A stretch of 64,000 nucleotides of DNA from Ignavibacteria bacterium (GCA_019694675.1 JAIBBK010000019.1:27127-91126), one strand, 5' to 3'; counted from the stretch's first letter, positions 53,119-63,123 are shown. Numbers and translations are program-made. Notes: generated from the sequence alone by a model not told the origin.

Positions 53119-54648
53119 ATGAAAATCCGGGAAGGCCGAAGAAATGCAGCATTGAAGGCTTCCGTTAACGGCAGTGAAACTTCACGCAACGGAAAACCCG
53201 ATACCGTAAAGCAGATCGAGTGGAAGTACTCCAGGTCAGTCGAGGATCCAAAGCACATTAAGCTTGATGAGAAATATGATCTTTACATCGGAGGAAAACG
53301 TGTCAGGACCAGGAAGTATTTCAAAACCATAGATCCATCCAACGAGAAGATTCTTGCAGAGGTTGCTTATGCATCCGATGAAGATGTTAACAGGGCGGTA
53401 ACTGCGGCGAAGACAGCTTACGAAAAACACTGGAGCAAGACCTCACCGAAGGAAAGAGCAAAGTACATCTTCAGAATTGCAAGGATCATGCAGGAGAAGG
53501 CGCGTGAGTTTGCCGTAATCGAGACCATGAACGGAGGCAAACCCATCAGGGAATCAAAATCGGTTGATGTGCCGCTTTCAATTGCGCATTTCTTTTACTA
53601 TGCAGGGTGGGCGGATAAGCTGGATCTTGCATTTCCGGGAAACAAGATCTCTCCGGTTGGAGTGGCAGGACAAATAATCCCGTGGAACTTTCCACTCCTG
53701 ATGGCCGCATGGAAAATTGCTCCGGCTCTTGCCTGCGGAAACACGGTTGTGATAAAATCGGCTGAAACCACACCTCTTACACTTTACAAACTTGCAGAAG
53801 TAATTGAAGAAGCCGGTCTTCCCCCGGGTGTCGTGAACATAATTTCCGGAGACGGCAGGACCGGAGCGACTCTGGTGAATCACCCGAAAGTGAACAAGAT
53901 CGCTTTCACCGGTTCCACTGAAGTGGGAAAGATCATCATGCGGCAGACGGCGGGTACAAACAAGAGACTGACGCTTGAACTCGGCGGAAAGGCCGCTAAC
54001 ATCATATTCGAGGATGCCCCGATTGATGCCGCTGTGGAAGGGATCATTAACGGTATTTACTTCAATCAGGGACATGTGTGCTGTGCAGGTTCGCGACTGC
54101 TTGTGCAGGAGAGTATTCATGATGCTGTTGTGAAGAAGCTTAAACACAGAATGAAGAACCTGCGCGTCGGCGATCCTCTCGATAAAAATACGGATGTAGG
54201 CGCGATCAACTCACGAGTTCAGCTTGACAAGATCCGCGAACTCGTTGCTTCCGGAATTGATGAAGGCGCAGTGATCCATCAGTGCGAATGCACTCTTCCT
54301 GAAAAGGGATTCTGGTTCAGGCCCACGTTCTTCACCGGAGTTGCGCAGTCAAACAGGATAGCCAATGAGGAGATCTTCGGCCCGGTGCTTTCAATACTCA
54401 CATTCAGAACTCCGCAGGAAGCAGTGGAGAAAGCAAACAACACTTGCTACGGACTGTCTGCCGGCGTATGGACAGACAAGGGATCAAAGATCTTCAAGGT
54501 GCTCAGCAAGATCAGAGCCGGCGTTGTCTGGTCAAACACATTCAATAAGTTCAATCCCGCATCGCCTTTCGGCGGTTACAAAGAAAGCGGATTCGGCAGG
54601 GAAGGAGGCAGGCACGGACTTACTCCTTATCTTAACATTGAAAGCTGA
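53119..54648 (+). CDS. NAD(P)-dependent aldehyde dehydrogenase
   Basis: The ATG at 53119 gives a protein of 509 residues starting MKIREGRRNAALKASVNGS. It has an N-terminal extension of about 45 residues before the usual family start (YDLYIGGKRV). Motifs include GQIIPWNFPLLMAAWKIAPALACGNT, FTGSTEVGKII, the catalytic Glu in LTLELGGKAANII, the catalytic C321 in NQGHVCCAGSR, and the closing PFGGYKESGFGREGG. It oxidises an aldehyde to the acid; the substrate is not identified. The ABC-transporter ATPase gene begins 12 nt after its stop and may be cotranscribed. Confidence 0.93.
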   Translation: MKIREGRRNAALKASVNGSETSRNGKPDTVKQIEWKYSRSVEDPKHIKLDEKYDLYIGGKRVRTRKYFKTIDPSNEKILAEVAYASDEDVNRAVTAAKTAYEKHWSKTSPKERAKYIFRIARIMQEKAREFAVIETMNGGKPIRESKSVDVPLSIAHFFYYAGWADKLDLAFPGNKISPVGVAGQIIPWNFPLLMAAWKIAPALACGNTVVIKSAETTPLTLYKLAEVIEEAGLPPGVVNIISGDGRTGATLVNHPKVNKIAFTGSTEVGKIIMRQTAGTNKRLTLELGGKAANIIFEDAPIDAAVEGIINGIYFNQGHVCCAGSRLLVQESIHDAVVKKLKHRMKNLRVGDPLDKNTDVGAINSRVQLDKIRELVASGIDEGAVIHQCECTLPEKGFWFRPTFFTGVAQSNRIANEEIFGPVLSILTFRTPQEAVEKANNTCYGLSAGVWTDKGSKIFKVLSKIRAGVVWSNTFNKFNPASPFGGYKESGFGREGGRHGLTPYLNIES

Positions 54649-54660
54649 ACCTTACTGCCG

Positions 54661-55419
54661 GTGAAAAACATCATCGAAGTAAGCAATCTTGTGAAGAAGT
54701 ACGGCGATTTCACTGCCGTTGACGGCATCAGTTTCGATGTTTATGAGGGAGAGATCTTCGGACTTCTCGGTCCAAACGGTGCCGGAAAAACGACCACGCT
54801 TGAGATCATGGAAACCCTCCGCGAAAAAACTTCAGGTGAGATCAGGATAGACGGCTTCAGTCTTGGCAAAGAGAATAATTCGATTAAGGGAATTATCGGC
54901 GTGCAGCTTCAATCCGCAGGCTATTATCCCAATCTCCGTCTAAGCGAACTTATCGAACTTTTCTCGGGACTCTACAATGTTGACACTGATCCCCTGGAAA
55001 TGCTGAACCTTGTGGACCTGAAGGAAAAAGCCGGGGCAAAATTCAAGGACCTTTCCGGCGGACAGAAGCAGAGGTTTTCTATATGCACCACATTGATCAA
55101 CAAACCTCGCATTATCTTTCTTGATGAACCGACAACAGGGCTTGATCCGCAGGCAAGAAGAAACCTGTGGGAACTGGTCCTGAAGATAAGAAGCGAAGGT
55201 ACCACCGTAATGCTGACCACTCATTATATGGATGAGGCAGAGTACCTTTGCAGCAGGGTGGGGATAATTGACAAGGGAAAGATACTTACAATCAACACAC
55301 CGGAAGCCCTGATAGACGAACTGCTGAAGAAGGGCTTCACGGGAAAACGTGAACAGAGGCTTGCAACTCTTGAAGACGTGTTCCTTAATCTCACCGGGCA
55401 TGAGCTGAGAGATGAATAA
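54661..55419 (+). CDS. ABC-2 type exporter ATP-binding protein
   Basis: This 252-residue ATPase begins at a GTG. Walker A is LLGPNGAGKTTTLEIM, the Q-loop is GVQLQSAGYYPNLRL, the signature is KDLSGGQKQRFSICTTL and Walker B is IIFLDEPTTGLDPQARR, followed by TTHYMDEAEYLCSRV. It is the DrrA/CcmA-like type of exporter subunit. The end overlaps the permease gene by 8 nt. The substrate (drug, lipid or polysaccharide) is unknown. Confidence 0.93.
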   Translation: MKNIIEVSNLVKKYGDFTAVDGISFDVYEGEIFGLLGPNGAGKTTTLEIMETLREKTSGEIRIDGFSLGKENNSIKGIIGVQLQSAGYYPNLRLSELIELFSGLYNVDTDPLEMLNLVDLKEKAGAKFKDLSGGQKQRFSICTTLINKPRIIFLDEPTTGLDPQARRNLWELVLKIRSEGTTVMLTTHYMDEAEYLCSRVGIIDKGKILTINTPEALIDELLKKGFTGKREQRLATLEDVFLNLTGHELRDE

Positions 55420-56515
55420 TACAGGAAGCTACAGCCAGTTCAGGGCAATGAAAAGCATCACGAAGGCAAGCCTGACGGCGCTGTTCAGGAATCCCTCGGC
55501 TGTCGTATTCAATATTCTCTTCCCGCTGATATTCATAATCGTATTCGGATTCATAAGCGGAGGCTCATTCCGCATTGATGTAGCACTTGATCCTGCTTCG
55601 GACCTGAACAACCCGCTCATGACGGCTCTCTCGTCAGTGCCATCACTGAAGATCGAGAAGGACATTTCAATTGATAAGATCAATTCCGGACTGAGCAAAG
55701 GAACCATTGACGGGCTGCTGAAGCTGACAAGAAATCCGCAGGGTGATCCGGAGTTTATTGCAGAATTGACAACTTCTTCCGCATCGAGGGAGAGAGGCGC
55801 AATACTGAAGATGATACTGAACGATATGATCCTGAAGCAGAATGCAGACACATCCGGCAGTGCGAGACAGGCTTACGGGCTCAGAGAAAGTGTGGTTCAA
55901 GGCAGAAAGTACAACATGATAGATTTCATACTTCCGGGTCAGCTCGGGTTTTCTCTTTTAAGCGCAGGAGTCTTCGGAACCGCCTTCATATTTCTGATTC
56001 TCAGGCAGACACTCGTGATCAAAAGGTTCTTTGCAACTCCTGTCAGCAAGATGACCATTATAATCGGCGAGTGCATCAGCAGGCTTACGTTTTCCATGAT
56101 GAGCTCCGTGATCATAATTCTGATAGGCACGCTGTTCTTCGGCTTCACGCTTGTCAACGGCTTCACTACATTTCTCAATATGATGATATTGTCCGCTGTT
56201 GCGCTTGTGGTGTTTCTCGGATTCGGATTTGTGGTTTCGGGAATCGCTAAAAGTGAAAGCACGGTTCCGCCGATTGCCAATCTCATCACTCTTCCGCAGT
56301 TCCTTCTTGCGGGAACATTCTTCCCGGTCTCAAACTTTCCAGAATGGCTTCAGCCCGTGAGCAAGATTCTGCCGCTCACTTATCTGAATGAAGCACTTCG
56401 CAGAATTTCATTCGAAGGCGCCTCTATGATAGACGTATTGCCGGAAACAGGAATACTGCTGGGATGGGGTGTTGTCCTTTACATAATTGCCGCGAAGGTC
56501 TTCAGATGGGAATAG
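55412..56515 (+). CDS. ABC-2 type exporter permease
   Basis: This 367-residue ABC-2 membrane protein has one N-terminal helix (AVVFNILFPLIFIIVFGFI), then a large extracytoplasmic domain (residues about 60-170), then five C-terminal helices (from LGFSLLSAGVFGTAFIFLIL). The conserved ABC-2 region includes FATPVSKMTIIIGECISRLTF and the LAGTFFPVSNFPEWLQPVS loop near the end. It pairs with the ATPase encoded directly upstream. Confidence 0.9.
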   Translation: MNNTGSYSQFRAMKSITKASLTALFRNPSAVVFNILFPLIFIIVFGFISGGSFRIDVALDPASDLNNPLMTALSSVPSLKIEKDISIDKINSGLSKGTIDGLLKLTRNPQGDPEFIAELTTSSASRERGAILKMILNDMILKQNADTSGSARQAYGLRESVVQGRKYNMIDFILPGQLGFSLLSAGVFGTAFIFLILRQTLVIKRFFATPVSKMTIIIGECISRLTFSMMSSVIIILIGTLFFGFTLVNGFTTFLNMMILSAVALVVFLGFGFVVSGIAKSESTVPPIANLITLPQFLLAGTFFPVSNFPEWLQPVSKILPLTYLNEALRRISFEGASMIDVLPETGILLGWGVVLYIIAAKVFRWE

Positions 56516-56620
56516 CCTGTTGGGAGATTGAAACGAAAAGTTTTCTGATTCACAATTGAAGAATAACTGCTCCGCAACGGAGGACAGATGTTGGTGAGAA
56601 TTGCCGGCCGCGGTTATGAC

Positions 56621-59179
56621 TTACAGTATGCTCTCAAGTTCGTTTTCATCATTCACCAGCACTTCTCTTGCATTTGCGCCGTTCTTCGGACCAACGATTC
56701 CGGCTTCTTCAAGCTGGTCAACTATCCTTGCTGCTCTTGCATAGCCGAGCTTAAGCCTTCTCTGAAGTGTTGATGTCGAGCATTGCTGAAGACTGAAGAT
56801 AAGTCTTGCCGCATCTTCAAAGAGTTCGTCACGGTCATCAAGATCTCCGCCCGAAGAAGATCTCCTTTCAAGAACTGACGGAAGCAGATACGGCTTTGTA
56901 AATCCGTCCTGAGCTTCAATGAACTCCGCCACTTTCTCGCATTCGTCTGTGGATATGAATGCGTTCTGAATTCTAATAGGTTTTGAGGATGCGGATGAAA
57001 GGTAAAGCATATCGCCGTTTCGCAGAAGCTGGTCAGCGCCGCCCATATCGAGGATAGTTCTTGAGTCAACTTTTGAAGCTACCTGGTATGCGATCCGAAC
57101 CGGGAAGTTTGCTTTGATCACTCCCGTAATTACATCAACTGAAGGCCTCTGAGTTGCAACGATCAGGTGTATACCCACCGCCCTTGCCATCTGCGCTATC
57201 CTTGCGATCGGCTCCTCTATCTCACGCTTGGCCGTTATCATAAGGTCGGCAAGCTCATCTATTATCACAACTATGTACGGCATCTTCTTGTGCCTGATCA
57301 CATCAGTGTTCTTCAGCTTGCCTTCGGCATGCTTCTGATTATATGCTTCGATATTCCTTACTCCGGCGTTTGCAAGCTTGTTGTAGCGCGTTTCCATCTC
57401 CGACTCCACGCTCTTCAGAATCGATACGGCGTTTGACGGACTTGTTACAATGCTTTCGTTTATGTCAGTGGAAGTTGCAAGGAAATGCTTCTTGAGCTTC
57501 GAATAAAGACTGAGCTCTATCTTCTTCGGGTCTATCATTACAAACTTCAGGTCAGAAGGATGCATCTTGTAAAGAAGACTGGCAATGATCGTATTTATTC
57601 CTACGCTCTTTCCCGAGCCGGTTGCTCCCGCGATAAGCAGGTGCGGCATCTTGGCAAGGTCGTCAATGAACACCTCTCCGTCAATGGTCTTTCCGAATGC
57701 AACCGGAAGGTGCTTGTTGCTTGCATGAAACTTCTGAGAGCTCAAAAGAGACTTGATCCTTACAAGCTGTGCTTTTCGGTTTGGAATTTCAACTCCCACG
57801 GTGCCTTTGCCCGGGATCGGAATAATCATTCTTATGCCTTTGGCTTTCATGGCAAGGGCAATGTCATCCTGCAGTGATTCGATCTTGGACAGCTTCACAT
57901 CCGGCGCAGGTACAAGCTCGTAAAGCGTCACTACCGGCCCGGGCGTTGCAAAAACCTTCTCAATCTCAATTCCGAACTTCAGCAATTTCTCCTGCAGCAG
58001 CCTTCCGTTCTGCGTCAGCTCTTCATCCGGTATTGACTCGAACTCTTCCTTTGTCGGCTCAGTAAGAAGTTCGGTATGAGGTCTCATAAACGCGCTCAGT
58101 TTCTCTTCCGCAAAGTCATCCTCGCTGCTGCTCTGCAGTGTATCAACCTCGTTTGAGTTATGCGGGTTAATGTCTATCTCGTCGCTTTCAGACCTTAGCG
58201 AGCCTGAAACTAACACCGGCTCGGATATTTTTTGCCTCGGCTTCTTTTCTGTGATAACTATGTCGGCAGGCACAGGACGGTTTATCTCGGTTTCCTTTAT
58301 CTTCGGCTCCTCAGTCTCAGCAGGCACTTTCTTCTGTCCTTTCTTTGTGCTGAGTATCCTGTTCCTCTCTTTCATCAGGTCTTCAATCGCCTTCTTGTCC
58401 TGATCATCATCCGCCTCTGCAGATGCTCCTGAATCAGAAGTGACCTGAAGGGAATTCTCCCGCTTCTCTGCAAGGGCCTGCTTCTCTTCCCTGTATTTCT
58501 CGAGCGAAGTTTCTATGAAGTTTCTGAATTTTGCATAGCTCCTGAGAATGTTCCCGTCAATTGCAAGCAATATGAACAGTGCTGTTGAAAGCACAAGCAG
58601 GATGGATGCTCCTGCGCTCCCGATCGTCTGATGAAGAATGCTCGCCGTGAAATCGCCTGAAGTGCCGCTCAGTGCGGGCGAGATGTTTTCCTTTCCGAAA
58701 ATTATTCCTGCCAGGCCGAACAGGGACGCGGCCGAGATCATCGCAAGGAATGAATAGATGCTGAACTGTATGGTCCTTCCCGCCGGCTTCTTAAGTATGA
58801 ATTTGAGGCCGACGGCAAAGACTATTACTGATATAATGACGGAGAAGTAGCCGAAGAAGCCGGCCACAAAAAATTCAGATGCATAGGCACCCGCAATGCC
58901 GAGCCAGTTGAATGTAACGTATGCGGATGAATAGGCCTCTTTTCTGAAGATGTCTATGAATCTCAGGCTCTGAAGTGTGGCCTGATCTTTTGGATTGTAG
59001 GAAACTATTGAAAGAAACAGCAGTAATCCGAAAAGGGCAAACAGGAAGCCGAGAAATTGCAGTTTAACTTCCGGCGATATGCTGAAATCTTCGTGCTTCG
59101 ACTGCCGGTCAGCGGCTTTCTTGCTTCCGGAAGGTCTCGTTCGGCTTGTCCGCCTTTCGGCCAGTTTGCTTCTTTTCAT
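56621..59179 (-). CDS. ftsK: FtsK/SpoIIIE DNA translocase
   Basis: FtsK pumps chromosomal DNA at the division septum. The 852-residue protein has four to five transmembrane helices in the first 220 residues, a charged linker (about 225-370), then the motor: LLIAGATGSGKSVGINTI (Walker A K524) and YIVVIIDELADLMITA (Walker B), with IATQRPSVDVITGVIKANFP of the family. The C-terminal gamma winged helix is STSTLQRRLKLGYARAARIVDQLE, which recognises KOPS-like sites. It is last in the tal-gcvT-comB-ftsK run, 27 nt after comB. Confidence 0.96.
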   Translation of the reverse strand: MKRSKLAERRTSRTRPSGSKKAADRQSKHEDFSISPEVKLQFLGFLFALFGLLLFLSIVSYNPKDQATLQSLRFIDIFRKEAYSSAYVTFNWLGIAGAYASEFFVAGFFGYFSVIISVIVFAVGLKFILKKPAGRTIQFSIYSFLAMISAASLFGLAGIIFGKENISPALSGTSGDFTASILHQTIGSAGASILLVLSTALFILLAIDGNILRSYAKFRNFIETSLEKYREEKQALAEKRENSLQVTSDSGASAEADDDQDKKAIEDLMKERNRILSTKKGQKKVPAETEEPKIKETEINRPVPADIVITEKKPRQKISEPVLVSGSLRSESDEIDINPHNSNEVDTLQSSSEDDFAEEKLSAFMRPHTELLTEPTKEEFESIPDEELTQNGRLLQEKLLKFGIEIEKVFATPGPVVTLYELVPAPDVKLSKIESLQDDIALAMKAKGIRMIIPIPGKGTVGVEIPNRKAQLVRIKSLLSSQKFHASNKHLPVAFGKTIDGEVFIDDLAKMPHLLIAGATGSGKSVGINTIIASLLYKMHPSDLKFVMIDPKKIELSLYSKLKKHFLATSTDINESIVTSPSNAVSILKSVESEMETRYNKLANAGVRNIEAYNQKHAEGKLKNTDVIRHKKMPYIVVIIDELADLMITAKREIEEPIARIAQMARAVGIHLIVATQRPSVDVITGVIKANFPVRIAYQVASKVDSRTILDMGGADQLLRNGDMLYLSSASSKPIRIQNAFISTDECEKVAEFIEAQDGFTKPYLLPSVLERRSSSGGDLDDRDELFEDAARLIFSLQQCSTSTLQRRLKLGYARAARIVDQLEEAGIVGPKNGANAREVLVNDENELESIL

Positions 59180-59206
59180 TAAGTGAAAAGTTGATTGAAA
59201 GAATCG

Positions 59207-60040
59207 TCAATCGCTCTGACGCTGTTTCTCCTGATGTTTTATGCCGATGTTAACCCTCTTCATCTTAGCCTTCTGATCGCTTTCACCTTCAAACTGTTCC
59301 TTAAGCCTGATCACACCGTTTCTAAGCATTGGTATGAACGGGTATGAATCGATCTTCGAACATATCTCAAGATCCTCGCCGAATCCAAGCTGTCCAAGAT
59401 ATCTCCCGTGCTCGCACAGATTGAACAGCCGGAGTATTTTTTCCTGAGAAGGCACGTTGAGCAGCATCGCAAGGTCGTTGCACAGGTTCATTGCAGCGAT
59501 TTCCGAATCCCTGAACTCAAGTGTCCTTCCGGCGCTGAGTTTGCTCAGCAGCATCCCGGCGCATACGGCATCCTCAAGGCAGAAGTCGTTGAGCTTTCCG
59601 GAACAGATCACTGTAAAGTCCTCATCCAGAGCATTAACATATTCAACAACGGCCGACATGTTCACAAAACTTCCGAGAAGGCAGTTCTTTGCAAACTTCG
59701 ATTTCATGATCGCCTGTGTGCCGTTGGTTGTGTTGAATATCAGTGCTTTGTCCTTCACCGCCTCGGGGGAATATTCAAGTGGCGAATTGCCGAGCTTGAA
59801 GCCGTCAATGACCTTGCCGTTGCGCTCCCCGCAAAGAACGGAGTTCTTTGAACCCTTTGCCACACGGACAGCCGTTGCAATACTCTCTGTCGGAATTATC
59901 TCTTTTGCGCCGTTTGCAAGAGCGATCGTCATTGTTGTCGTTGCGCGCAGTACATCGAGGATAATTATGTTCCTGTCTTTCAGCAGCAGCTCGTCCGTGA
60001 GCTGAGCGAGTGACAAGAGAACTTCAATTCGCTTTATCAA
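59207..60040 (-). CDS. comB: 2-phosphosulfolactate phosphatase
   Basis: ComB removes phosphate from 2-phosphosulfolactate to give sulfolactate, a step of coenzyme M synthesis in methanogens and of sulfolactate formation elsewhere. The family pattern is visible: IIILDVLRATTTMTIALANGA near residue 25-45, GERNGKVIDGFKLGNSPLEY, LIFNTTNGTQAI, and CSGKLNDFCLEDAVCAGMLL. The Asp and Asn residues of these motifs form the metal site of the ComB fold. The length of 277 residues is somewhat above the family norm because of a charged tail. ComA and ComC are not in the window. Confidence 0.88.
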   Translation of the reverse strand: MIKRIEVLLSLAQLTDELLLKDRNIIILDVLRATTTMTIALANGAKEIIPTESIATAVRVAKGSKNSVLCGERNGKVIDGFKLGNSPLEYSPEAVKDKALIFNTTNGTQAIMKSKFAKNCLLGSFVNMSAVVEYVNALDEDFTVICSGKLNDFCLEDAVCAGMLLSKLSAGRTLEFRDSEIAAMNLCNDLAMLLNVPSQEKILRLFNLCEHGRYLGQLGFGEDLEICSKIDSYPFIPMLRNGVIRLKEQFEGESDQKAKMKRVNIGIKHQEKQRQSD

Positions 60041-60059
60041 GTGTAAGTTACATTTAAAT

Positions 60060-61142
60060 TCAATTCTCCAGAAACGGTGTCTTCACAACTGTGGCTTTGA
60101 GCTTCCTGTCCCGAAGCATTATCTCAATGGGTGATCCAGTTTTGTTGTATCCTTTGTCTATGTAAGCAAGCCCTATGTTCCTGTTTAGCATCGGCGACAT
60201 GCTTCCGCTGGTAACTACGCCGATCTTCTTGTCTCCGGAATAAACTTCCTGGCCGTGCCTTGCAATCATACGGTCTTCCATCATGAATCCCACAAGCTTC
60301 TTTCCCGGATTTGCCTTCTCATTGAGGATCGCCTCCCTGCCGTTGAAATCTCCTTTGTCAACTTTCGTGATCCATCCCAATCCGGCCTGGATCGTATTGT
60401 AGTTCTCATCCATATCATTACCGTACAATCTGAATGCATACTCAAGGCGAAGAGTGTCGCGTGCTCCAAGTCCCGCGGGCTTAATTCCGTATTCCTTTCC
60501 GGCATCGAATACAGCATTCCAGAGTGCTTCCGATGCCGCAACATCCGATGAGGAGTAGATCTCGAAACAAACTTTTTCCCCCGTGTAACCTGTGTGGGAT
60601 ATGATCACGTCCTGTCCGGCAACCTTTCCTTTCCTGAATTTATAATACTCTATTGCCGGGAGATCAACATCGGTGAGCTTCTGCAAAGTATGGATCGAAT
60701 TCCTGCCCTGAACAGCCATCAGTGAAACATCGTCGGAAATGTTCTTCAGAGTTACATCGCCTGAAACATTTTCCTGCATCCACTTCAGGTCCTTCTCAAT
60801 GTTCGATGCATTGATCACCAGCATGTAATGATCGCCCATATTATAAACCAGCAGATCATCAACAATGCCGCCGTTCTTCAGGCACATTGCTGAATACTGA
60901 ACATCACCCTCCGCAAGTTTTGACACGTCGTTGGTCGTTAGCCTCTGCACGAAGTCAAATGCGTCCTTTCCCCGCACTTCAACCTCGCCCATGTGCGATA
61001 CGTCAAAAACTCCCACAGATTCCCGCACTGCCTTGTGCTCGGCAATTATGCCTTCGTACTGTATCGGCATTTCAAATCCGGCAAAGGGTACGATCTTTGC
61101 TCCAAGTGATCTGTGGATATTATAGAATGCTGTCTTCTTCAA
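60060..61142 (-). CDS. gcvT: Glycine cleavage system T protein (aminomethyltransferase)
   Basis: GcvT moves the one-carbon unit from the lipoyl-bound aminomethyl group to tetrahydrofolate. At 360 residues it has the family length. Motifs are PFAGFEMPIQYEGIIAEHKAVR, VGVFDVSHMGEVEVRG, ALQRLTTND-like VQRLTTNDVSKL, HTGYTGEKVCFEIY, GLGARDTLRLEYAFRLYG and VVTSGSMSPMLNRNIGLAYID. The folate-site Asp is in DVSHMGE. The other glycine cleavage genes are not in the window. It is 12 nt from the transaldolase gene. Confidence 0.95.
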   Translation of the reverse strand: MKKTAFYNIHRSLGAKIVPFAGFEMPIQYEGIIAEHKAVRESVGVFDVSHMGEVEVRGKDAFDFVQRLTTNDVSKLAEGDVQYSAMCLKNGGIVDDLLVYNMGDHYMLVINASNIEKDLKWMQENVSGDVTLKNISDDVSLMAVQGRNSIHTLQKLTDVDLPAIEYYKFRKGKVAGQDVIISHTGYTGEKVCFEIYSSSDVAASEALWNAVFDAGKEYGIKPAGLGARDTLRLEYAFRLYGNDMDENYNTIQAGLGWITKVDKGDFNGREAILNEKANPGKKLVGFMMEDRMIARHGQEVYSGDKKIGVVTSGSMSPMLNRNIGLAYIDKGYNKTGSPIEIMLRDRKLKATVVKTPFLEN

Positions 61143-61154
61143 TTCTGTTGTCGT

Positions 61155-61802
61155 TTAGCCGTTTAGCTTTTTCCAGTCTTCAAGGAACTTTGCAAGGCCG
61201 ATGTCGGTGAGAGGATGCTTGACAAGCTGTTCGATGACCTTGAACGGCATTGTTGCGATCTGTGCTCCCATCAGCGCACCCTGAACGAAGTGTATAGGAT
61301 GCCTTACCGAAGCAACGAGCACCTGCGTTTTGTAATCATAGTTGTTGTAGATCTGAACGATCTGAGCAATGAGCTCCATCCCGTTCTGTGATATATCGTC
61401 AAGCCTTCCTACAAACGGGCTGATGATGTAAGCGCCCGCTTTTGCGGCAAGTATGGCTTGTGAAGGCGAGAAGCAAAGCGTTACATTCGTCTTTATGCCC
61501 TCAGATGCAAAGATCTTAACCGCCTTAAGCCCTTCTGCGATAAGCGGGACTTTAACTACAATGTTCTTATGTATTTTTGCAAGCTCTCTGCCTTCTTTTA
61601 CGATCTCATCGCAGTTTGTCGAAACAACTTCCGCGCTGATATCGCCGTCAACAATTGACGCGATCTTTTCAAGCATGCTTCTGAAATCCTTGTGGCCTTC
61701 TTTTGAAACAAGTGACGGATTGGTCGTTACGCCGTCAAGCACTCCCATATCAGCCGCCTGTTTTATCTCGTCAAGGTTAGCGGTGTCTATGAATATCTTC
61801 AT
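61155..61802 (-). CDS. Transaldolase / fructose-6-phosphate aldolase-like
   Basis: This 215-residue enzyme has the short transaldolase form. The N-terminus ([20 protein letters not shown]) and [13 protein letters not shown] are typical, and the Schiff-base lysine is K84 in [12 protein letters not shown]. Further motifs are [30 protein letters not shown] and [28 protein letters not shown]. Members of this subfamily work as transaldolase in the pentose phosphate pathway or as fructose-6-phosphate aldolase; sequence alone does not settle which. It is first in the leftward operon with gcvT. Confidence 0.92.
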   Translation of the reverse strand: MKIFIDTANLDEIKQAADMGVLDGVTTNPSLVSKEGHKDFRSMLEKIASIVDGDISAEVVSTNCDEIVKEGRELAKIHKNIVVKVPLIAEGLKAVKIFASEGIKTNVTLCFSPSQAILAAKAGAYIISPFVGRLDDISQNGMELIAQIVQIYNNYDYKTQVLVASVRHPIHFVQGALMGAQIATMPFKVIEQLVKHPLTDIGLAKFLEDWKKLNG

Positions 61803-62076
61803 CTTATTAGTTTGCTTTAGTATTGCAGTTTAAGTGTAAGTAAAATAGCTATAATAATGCTTTATAAAAACAGATAACAATGTTGTGTCATGACTGCCGC
61901 GGCACTTGTCCGGGAGGGCGGGCAGGTTTGTGACATTCGCAAAATTGTTTACTGCTGAACTGCTTCCCGCAAGAATTTTGACATTCGGAAAAGGTTTTGG
62001 AGAAAAGTTATAAACAAGCCGCTCCGGTCCGGTTTTACAATTCCTTTAGTTAAGCGGAATTCATATTTTAGGCATC

Positions 62077-63123
62077 ATGCCGGGGAAAACTTCCACATTC
62101 ACAACAGTCCGAAAGAGCTTTGCAGAAGGCAGGGTCCCTCAGAATCTGTTCCTCATCTGCAATGACAGGGTGATCTCTGACGAACTCCTTGATTCCGCAT
62201 TCACCGGATTTGTTGGCAGAGGAGAAAGCAAGTCGGATTCCATGCCGGTGTTCAGTGCGGACGATCTTAAGATAGACTCGCTTATGAATGAATGCATGGG
62301 CGGGGGATTGTTCTCATCTCGTAAGCTTGTGATAATCCGCAACCCCAAGAAGCTGACGAAACCCAAGAGGCTTGCTCTCACGCAGTATCTTTCCGATCCG
62401 AATCCCGATGTGTGCATGATCTTCATCTCGGATGATGATGAACAGCCGGAAAAGACGGTGCTTGAATCAAAGGACAATGAGGAGAAATTCTCAAAGGCGT
62501 CACGAAATCTGTCTTCTATTGCCGTCGAACCACTTTCGGAAGAAGAAATGATCTCGTGGATCAGGGAAAGATTCGGTGAGTTCGAGATACCGGACGAATC
62601 CGTTTTGCATCTGCTGTCGCTCAGCAACAGCTCCCTTGCAGAGATACTGCCGGAGATAGAGAAGCTGAAGACATTTTGCCATTTCAGGAAAAGTGTTTCA
62701 GTTGAAGACATTAACCTGTGCAACGGCATTTCGAAGGATTTCAGCGAAGCAGACTTTCTGAAGGCGGTGTTCACAAGGGATGTTGCCTCTGCATTCGGGA
62801 TCTATTCGAAAATTTCTTTAAAAAAGGAAATTGAAGTTTATCTGGTATTTCTGCTGAGTCAGGCATTCTGTGCCATAAAGAAACTTGCGGATCCCGCTAC
62901 AGGAAAACTTCAGGGATTTCAGCTTCAGAGGGAACTGAAACTGTGGGGACCGGTGCAGGGAGCTCTTCTGCCAATGTACGTCAAAGCATCCTCCAGGCTG
63001 GATCAGAAAGGCCTGGGCAGGGCGTTTGACCTGTTGTATACGGCGGATAAGAAGTTCAAGTCTTCATCAGCCGAAAAGTCCGTGATAATGTCAAATCTCA
63101 TTCACGGGCTATGCACCATCTGA
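62077..63123 (+). CDS. holA: DNA polymerase III delta subunit
   Basis: The 348-residue sequence matches the clamp-loader delta subunit, which opens the beta sliding clamp. The N-terminal domain has FLICNDRVISDELLDSAF and MGGGLFSSRKLVIIRNPKKL, equivalent to the FF/RKLVVVRN region, and SISDDDE-like MIFISDDDEQPEK. The middle has LLSLSNSSLAEILPEIEKL and the closing domain SQAFCAIKKLADP, plus the tail MSNLIHGLCTI. Distant family, so the call rests on pattern and domain order. Rightward, after a 274-nt gap. Confidence 0.85.
   Translation: MPGKTSTFTTVRKSFAEGRVPQNLFLICNDRVISDELLDSAFTGFVGRGESKSDSMPVFSADDLKIDSLMNECMGGGLFSSRKLVIIRNPKKLTKPKRLALTQYLSDPNPDVCMIFISDDDEQPEKTVLESKDNEEKFSKASRNLSSIAVEPLSEEEMISWIRERFGEFEIPDESVLHLLSLSNSSLAEILPEIEKLKTFCHFRKSVSVEDINLCNGISKDFSEADFLKAVFTRDVASAFGIYSKISLKKEIEVYLVFLLSQAFCAIKKLADPATGKLQGFQLQRELKLWGPVQGALLPMYVKASSRLDQKGLGRAFDLLYTADKKFKSSSAEKSVIMSNLIHGLCTI

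Noticed and set aside
53578..54147. A 189-codon frame antisense to the aldehyde dehydrogenase gene
   Set aside because: Shadow frame inside a well-conserved enzyme gene with intact motifs.
56570..56582. Small hairpin CTCCG-CAA-CGGAG between the ABC permease and ftsK genes
   Set aside because: Only five base pairs and no T run; too weak to call a terminator.
62139..62774. A 211-codon frame antisense to holA
   Set aside because: Serine-rich sequence typical of a shadow of the coding strand; holA is supported by domain pattern.
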